Positions 59,844 through 64,000 of a stretch of DNA of 64,000 nucleotides are shown here, piece by piece. Every line of letters starts with the position of its first letter. The stretch's first letter is position 1. Origin of the DNA: CAVYGN01 sp963796325 (GTDB taxonomy: Bacteria > Spirochaetota > Brevinematia > Brevinematales > JAOACQ01); NCBI GenBank assembly GCA_963796325.1, contig CAWCLF010000001.1, forward strand, positions 1,054,001 through 1,118,000, written 5' to 3'. The notes under the pieces are model-generated. The model was not told where the DNA came from and did not search any database. It worked only from the letters and a program-made list of their open reading frames with translations. Made by a program: the position numbers and the translations under genes.

Positions 59844-61184
59844 TCAGGGTTTCATAGAAGTTACCAGTTCTTTAAACTTTCTTCCTCTCTGTTCAAAATC
59901 TTCGAACATATCGAAGCTTGCGCATCCGGGCGACAGCAGGACAATATCGCCTTTAACGGATACCTTCCTCGAGTATTCGACCGCATCTTCAAGGTTTTCC
60001 GCCATGTAGCATGACGGAAAAGAAAGTTCTTTCCTGATTTTCGAGGCGGCTTCTCCGATCAGGACTAAATTTTTTAATTTCCTGTGCACAAGCGTTCTTA
60101 TCTTTTTAAAATCCAGTCCTTTGTCCCTGCCTCCGGCTATCAGGATTATAGGGGAGTCGAAGGAGAGGAGGGCTTTACTCAGGGCGTTCACAGTTGTGGA
60201 TTTGGAATCATTATAATATGTTACACCTTCATATTCAGTTACGAGTTCAAGCCTGTGTTCCAGGCCTTCGAAGCTTTTAAGGGTTTCGATTACGGCACTG
60301 TCGGAAATCCCCGCTTTTTTTGCAATGAGTATGGCCGCCATTGAATTTTCAACATTATGGATCCCCCTGAGTTTAATATCCTTTCTTTTGATAAACTCGA
60401 TGCCATGATAATAGAGAGTGTCTCCGGAAAAGAACAAATCGGCTTTTTTATTTCCGGTTCCAAAAGTGAGGATTTTTGATCTTATGCCCTTTTTCAGGAT
60501 TTTGAAATAAGGAGAATCGAGGTTCAGTACGGCGTAATCCATGGGATCCTGGTTTTTAAAAATATTTTTTTTGGCATCGATATATCCGGAAATTGAAGAA
60601 TAACGATCAAGGTGGTCTTCGGCTATATTAAGGCAGGCCGCTATAAAGGGTTTGAAAGTTCTTGTCGTTTCAAGCTGAAAACTTGATAATTCAAGTACGA
60701 ACACGGCGTCCGGTCCCGCATTTTGATAGTGTTCAAAAACAGGAACTCCAATATTGCCCCCGATAAACGCATTTTTTTCCCTTCTGATCATTTCATAGAC
60801 GAGGGTTGTCGTTGTGGTTTTTCCATCCGTTCCTGTTATACCGATATAGGTACTGCCCGGCTTATAAGAATAAAATAATTCTATGTCCCCAATGACCGGA
60901 ATGCCCCGTTTACAAGCTGTACTGACCAGAGGAATGCCGGGCGGAACTCCGGGACTCTTAAGAAGAAGCTTTATCGGGAATCTGTCGAGAATAAGAGGGT
61001 CTTGATCGCCCAGAAGGTCCAGAACGTCGCCTTTTTTTTTCAATTCTCCGACAAGGGCTTTTTTTTCAGGATTTGAAACATTATCCGAAATAATAAGTCT
61101 TTCACCCCTGTCGAGGAGCACCTTTGCCATTTGATAAGAAGTCCTTCCGGTAAATCCGGCTATAAGCAGGTAATCGGGGAGCAT
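59844..61184 (-). CDS. murD: UDP-N-acetylmuramoyl-L-alanine-D-glutamate ligase
   Basis: This 446-residue cytoplasmic ligase adds D-Glu in peptidoglycan synthesis. It starts at ATG 61184 behind GAGG; an upstream TTG is less likely. Domains in order are an N-terminal Rossmann fold (about 1-95), an ATPase domain with P-loop GITGTDGKTTTTTLVYEM (about 108-125) and the family His/Asn region ALNIAEDHLDRY, and a C-terminal Glu-binding domain. Other mur genes are not in the window. Confidence 0.95.
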   Translation of the reverse strand: MLPDYLLIAGFTGRTSYQMAKVLLDRGERLIISDNVSNPEKKALVGELKKKGDVLDLLGDQDPLILDRFPIKLLLKSPGVPPGIPLVSTACKRGIPVIGDIELFYSYKPGSTYIGITGTDGKTTTTTLVYEMIRREKNAFIGGNIGVPVFEHYQNAGPDAVFVLELSSFQLETTRTFKPFIAACLNIAEDHLDRYSSISGYIDAKKNIFKNQDPMDYAVLNLDSPYFKILKKGIRSKILTFGTGNKKADLFFSGDTLYYHGIEFIKRKDIKLRGIHNVENSMAAILIAKKAGISDSAVIETLKSFEGLEHRLELVTEYEGVTYYNDSKSTTVNALSKALLSFDSPIILIAGGRDKGLDFKKIRTLVHRKLKNLVLIGEAASKIRKELSFPSCYMAENLEDAVEYSRKVSVKGDIVLLSPGCASFDMFEDFEQRGRKFKELVTSMKP

Positions 61185-61264
61185 ACTGATATTCCTCAAT
61201 AAAAAGAATTCGGCTAAAGCCGTAGGCTCAATGGCTTCCTATCCGAAGTTTTATAAAAGCGTCA

Positions 61265-61768
61265 TTATTTAGATTTTTTTGAGATGATCTTCCATTTTTC
61301 ATCGATCTTCCTGAGCAGGTAGTCGGTATAGATGATAACATCCTTTTTCTGCTGAAAATCCTCTGTTTTATCCATCGATTTATTGGGGTTGTTTTCGAGA
61401 TACCTGGCGGAATCATTCTTCAAAGTCCACTTGACTGTCACAACCATCATTTGATTTGTCGCTTCGTTGGTAAAATCTTCCATCCCGATCAGCTCGTAAT
61501 TCAAAATGTTTCCTGATTCCTTTATCAATAGTTCCCTGACCTTCTGGTTGGTGGACGCTTCGATAGTCGCTATCGTCCTTTTCTTTTCCATCAATTCCGT
61601 TACGCCGAGCATGTCCTCGTAATCGGAGTGAATAAGCATAAGGCAGGCGGAATTGACGACCGACCTGGGATCTGAATAATCAACAGGATATTTATCTCCA
61701 TAAAGAATGTTTAATGACAATGCAGATGCTAAAATTATTACAGCGGCAAATATTATTTTCACTGGCAT
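61265..61768 (-). CDS. Secreted protein of unknown function, NTF2-like
   Basis: This 167-residue protein has a signal peptide (MPVKIIFAAVIILASALSLN) and a mature part that alternates strands and a helix like a DUF4878/NTF2-type fold (MMVVTVKWTLKNDS; IYTDYLLRKIDEKWKII). That fold call is by pattern only. It lies upstream of murD on the same strand. Confidence 0.6.
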   Translation of the reverse strand: MPVKIIFAAVIILASALSLNILYGDKYPVDYSDPRSVVNSACLMLIHSDYEDMLGVTELMEKKRTIATIEASTNQKVRELLIKESGNILNYELIGMEDFTNEATNQMMVVTVKWTLKNDSARYLENNPNKSMDKTEDFQQKKDVIIYTDYLLRKIDEKWKIISKKSK

Positions 61769-61908
61769 TTATACCTCGATTTACGGATTATCAAAACCGG
61801 ATTAAATACATCGTAATTATATCATAACATCTTAAATTAGACAAAATACTTGATTTTTTAAGTGCCCAATGTTAAAGTATTGGATAATTTTATATTATGG
61901 AGCAGTAC

Positions 61909-62616
61909 ATGGATAATAAGAAAATGAATCTATGGATGTTTTTAGTTATTGCATTCATAGCAGGTATTTTAATCGGCGGCGGAACTGCATATATTCTTAA
62001 GGGCGGCGCTTCCGGCAGCGGATACATCAACCTCTATCCGCCCAAATCAGGCTCCGAGTGGCTTGTTAAGATCGATGATTATGTTATTACGAAGGCGGAT
62101 TTTGAAGAAGGCTACAAGTACCTTCTCAGCCAGATCCCCCCGGAAAGGCAGAACAACCTTCCGCCCGATACCAAGAAGCAGTATTTTGAAAGCATGATCA
62201 ACCAGTACATAATGACTATTAAAGCGCTTAATGAAGGGATATTGAAATCTCCTGTTAATTCGGTTATCCTTGATAACTATATCAGGCAGGTTCTCGCACA
62301 GCTTTACATTCAAAAGAACCTTCCGCTCGATAAAAGTTCATTTGTCCCCTCGAAGATGGAAATGGACGAATTTTATAACCAGCATAAGGCCGAGCTCGAC
62401 AGGGCCGGCATGAAAAGCGATCAGCTTAAACAGGTAATCGTCCAGGAAATCGAAAGGCAGAAACAGCAGGTATGGCTCCAGCAGTTCATGGCCCAGGTGC
62501 GTGAAACGATCAAAATCCAGAGGAATAACGATCTACTTCAGCAGGAAGGCATTTCCATGCAGCCGCAGAACAACCTCATTCTGCCTATGCCTACGAATGC
62601 AGGCTCGAACAAATAA
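61909..62616 (+). CDS. SurA-like periplasmic chaperone, N-terminal domain only
   Basis: This 235-residue protein starts at ATG 61909 behind GGAG. A membrane helix or uncleaved signal (about 6-30) is followed by a SurA/PpiD-type N-terminal chaperone fold (about 50-215; VKIDDYVITKADFEEGYKYL, KKQYFESMINQYIM). A PPIase (parvulin) domain is absent. It may help outer-membrane or secreted proteins fold. A strong terminator follows. Confidence 0.75.
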   Translation: MDNKKMNLWMFLVIAFIAGILIGGGTAYILKGGASGSGYINLYPPKSGSEWLVKIDDYVITKADFEEGYKYLLSQIPPERQNNLPPDTKKQYFESMINQYIMTIKALNEGILKSPVNSVILDNYIRQVLAQLYIQKNLPLDKSSFVPSKMEMDEFYNQHKAELDRAGMKSDQLKQVIVQEIERQKQQVWLQQFMAQVRETIKIQRNNDLLQQEGISMQPQNNLILPMPTNAGSNK

Positions 62617-62642
62617 TATAATAATAATTTAAATTATAAAGC

Positions 62643-62671
62643 CCCTGCCGGTTTTCGGCAGGGACTTTTTT
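62643..62671 (+). terminator. Rho-independent terminator after the SurA-like gene
   Basis: CCCTGCCG-GTTTT-CGGCAGGG is a perfect 8-bp stem followed by AC and six T. Reverse complement has a poor A/T tail, so it acts for the plus strand. Confidence 0.9.
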
Positions 62672-62719
62672 ATGCCGGTTTAAATATCCCGAGGCGCGGC
62701 TTAGCGTCCTATTTGCGGA

Positions 62720-63673
62720 TCAGGACAGTATCGAAGCGATATTCGACAAGGGATCGTGATCATGATCCTTCATTAAAATCAGCATTTCCACCTTGCTTTT
62801 CGACCCCGTCTTCTGATAGATATTGTAAATGTGGTTCTTGACAGTCATGGAGGTTATGCCCAGTTCATAAGCGATCTCTTTATTCGAGAGGCCCTGTGCC
62901 ATCATGGTCATAATCATCTTTTCGCGCGAAGTAATATGGTACTGTACGGCGAAATTGTCGGTAATATCCGCCGCCAGAGATTTTACATGCTTTGCAAAAA
63001 TATATTTATTAATAAATATAATCGAAAAAAGGTTAAAGATAAAATAAAAAAAATTTGTTATCGACAAAGGACGGATGAAATGGGTTAAATTGAAATTCCA
63101 TGAATATTCAATCACTATAATAGGAATAGAAAGAAAGAACATGACGATCGAAAATTTCATTATCAATCTCTTTCCGGTATTCCGGACTTTCTTCAGGTTT
63201 AATAACAGGAAAGCCAGGATAAATGCAATGAGTCCTATCATTATCCAGCTCATGCTTTTGAAACTGAAGATAATCATTTTTATTCTTTCGAAATCTTTAA
63301 ATAAATAAGGATAGAAAAAGAAAAAGAGCGCGGCCGCCGGCAATAAGCCAAAGATAATTCTATGGGCTAATGAAAATTGCTTTTCGGCGATCTTATGGAA
63401 AAAAAGAGGCATAAAGTAAAACATGATCCCGAAAAAGGAATTATAAAGAAAGATCGTGATGAAAGTGCTGTAAGTGTCGTATTTTGACATTATGGTAATT
63501 CTATAGTATTCGATATTCTGCAGGACCAGTAATCCGGTAAAGGCTGCAAGCCACATTATATAATAGAGAATAGCCTGGGCCTTCAATTTCAAATAAAGCA
63601 GAAACATAATGCACAGGCCGGCTATACCGGTCGAATAGGAAACAATATAGTAAATGAATATATAATACTTCAT
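62720..63673 (-). CDS. Membrane-bound LuxR-type transcriptional regulator
   Basis: This 317-residue protein has seven hydrophobic segments (about 1-225), a membrane sensor without a clear ligand domain, and a C-terminal LuxR/NarL-type HTH (about 250-300: TSREKMIMTMMAQGLSNKEI, LGITSMTVKNHIYNIYQKTG). DNA binding from the membrane is implied, as in other membrane LuxR proteins. It faces away from the secreted-protein gene at 63853, so it may regulate that gene. Confidence 0.8.
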   Translation of the reverse strand: MKYYIFIYYIVSYSTGIAGLCIMFLLYLKLKAQAILYYIMWLAAFTGLLVLQNIEYYRITIMSKYDTYSTFITIFLYNSFFGIMFYFMPLFFHKIAEKQFSLAHRIIFGLLPAAALFFFFYPYLFKDFERIKMIIFSFKSMSWIMIGLIAFILAFLLLNLKKVRNTGKRLIMKFSIVMFFLSIPIIVIEYSWNFNLTHFIRPLSITNFFYFIFNLFSIIFINKYIFAKHVKSLAADITDNFAVQYHITSREKMIMTMMAQGLSNKEIAYELGITSMTVKNHIYNIYQKTGSKSKVEMLILMKDHDHDPLSNIASILS

Positions 63674-63852
63674 TATTGTTATTATACCATTCCGGATGAT
63701 ATTTATAAAGTAATCCCTGAATTTTTACTTAACAGCACTTATTTCCCGGATCCGGCAATCCCCGTTATGGGAAAAAGTTCCTATAGACAAAAGACATAGA
63801 GCGGCATTAAGATATAGCGATTTAAATCAAGCATTAGATAAAGGAGGGAAAA

Positions 63853-64000
63853 ATGCGGTTTATCATTATTATATGTTTCCTGATTCTTTCGGCATGGATT
63901 TACCCTGACGGCAAAGAGTCAAATACTGCCATGACGAACCTGTCAGCGTACACGGTCAATGATTCCATTTATGTCAACGTCCTGGGCAGCCCCGAGGGAA
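63853..64000 (+). CDS. Partial secreted protein
   Basis: The gene starts at ATG 63853 behind AAAGGAGGG and runs off the right edge. The 49 visible codons encode a signal peptide (MRFIIIICFLILSAW) and a mature start with Asn/Ser/Val-rich sequence. Family is not recognisable. Confidence 0.65.
   Translation, partial: MRFIIIICFLILSAWIYPDGKESNTAMTNLSAYTVNDSIYVNVLGSPEG

Overview
The window looks like chromosome of a heterotrophic, probably Gram-negative (diderm) bacterium of about 45% GC by eye. Lipoproteins, a SurA-type chaperone, a LolCD-like ABC pair, RodZ, Amt/PII with a sigma-54-type promoter and many c-di-GMP proteins fit a free-living bacterium that degrades plant polymers. The lineage cannot be fixed by eye. 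The style (sugar-binding-domain plus GGDEF proteins, loose lipobox, tRNA genes without encoded CCA) recalls Spirochaetota or an uncultivated phylum, but that is a guess. Most genes are intact housekeeping or catabolic genes; only 51.7-53.3 kb looks decayed.

Region by region. 0-16.2 kb (minus strand): two sugar ABC importers, each a binding protein plus two permeases with no ATPase gene; a GH10 xylanase with a CBM9-like domain; a GH3 beta-xylosidase; a LacI-type regulator; a divergent xylose isomerase; xylulokinase; and a HAD phosphatase. Together they form a xylan/xylose utilisation locus. A matching 19-bp operator lies in front of xylB and in front of the second importer operon. 16.4-19.1 kb: ornithine/acetylornithine aminotransferase, proC, yggT and a yggU-like gene. 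19.5-23.7 kb: a diguanylate cyclase, an FtsX/LolD-type ABC exporter, an acyltransferase and a zinc-PLC/nuclease-like secreted protein. 23.9-31.3 kb: a mutarotase-like protein, Tex, DUF4416, an AAA+ ATPase followed by a degenerate ThiF-like protein, and a lipoprotein. 31.7-37.4 kb: rodZ-like, rimO, pgsA, pgpA, a B12-type radical SAM protein and a small ATPase.

37.4-45.4 kb is the most unusual part: a compact signalling island with two STAS proteins, an XRE regulator, two tandem GHKL-like proteins without the usual G1 box, a membrane MCP-like protein, PAS-HD-GYP, membrane GGDEF and PAS-PP2C-TPR. It has the parts list of a partner-switching system (RsbU/V/W or SiaABC type) wired to c-di-GMP turnover. 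45.5-49.7 kb: an HMGL-like aldolase, a TPR protein, trigger factor and eight tRNA genes. 50-51.7 kb: amt-glnB behind a sigma-54-like promoter. 51.7-53.3 kb: a truncated IS30 transposase, a frameshifted NHL-repeat lipoprotein and a gene fragment. 53.3-64 kb: prfA, a sugar-binding-sensor/GGDEF gene split by a frameshift, a degenerate nucleotidyltransferase-like protein, miaA, a CvpA-like protein, murD, a SurA-like protein, a membrane LuxR-type regulator and the start of a secreted protein.

Two families of small dispersed repeats run through the window. Eight copies of an imperfect palindrome built of heptads (AGTCNNN repeated on one arm, GACTNNN on the other) sit between genes, and two of them supply the last codons of a gene. 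A MITE-like element with GGGCASTTCTAAWAAC ends occurs at 19.25 kb, with probable relatives elsewhere.
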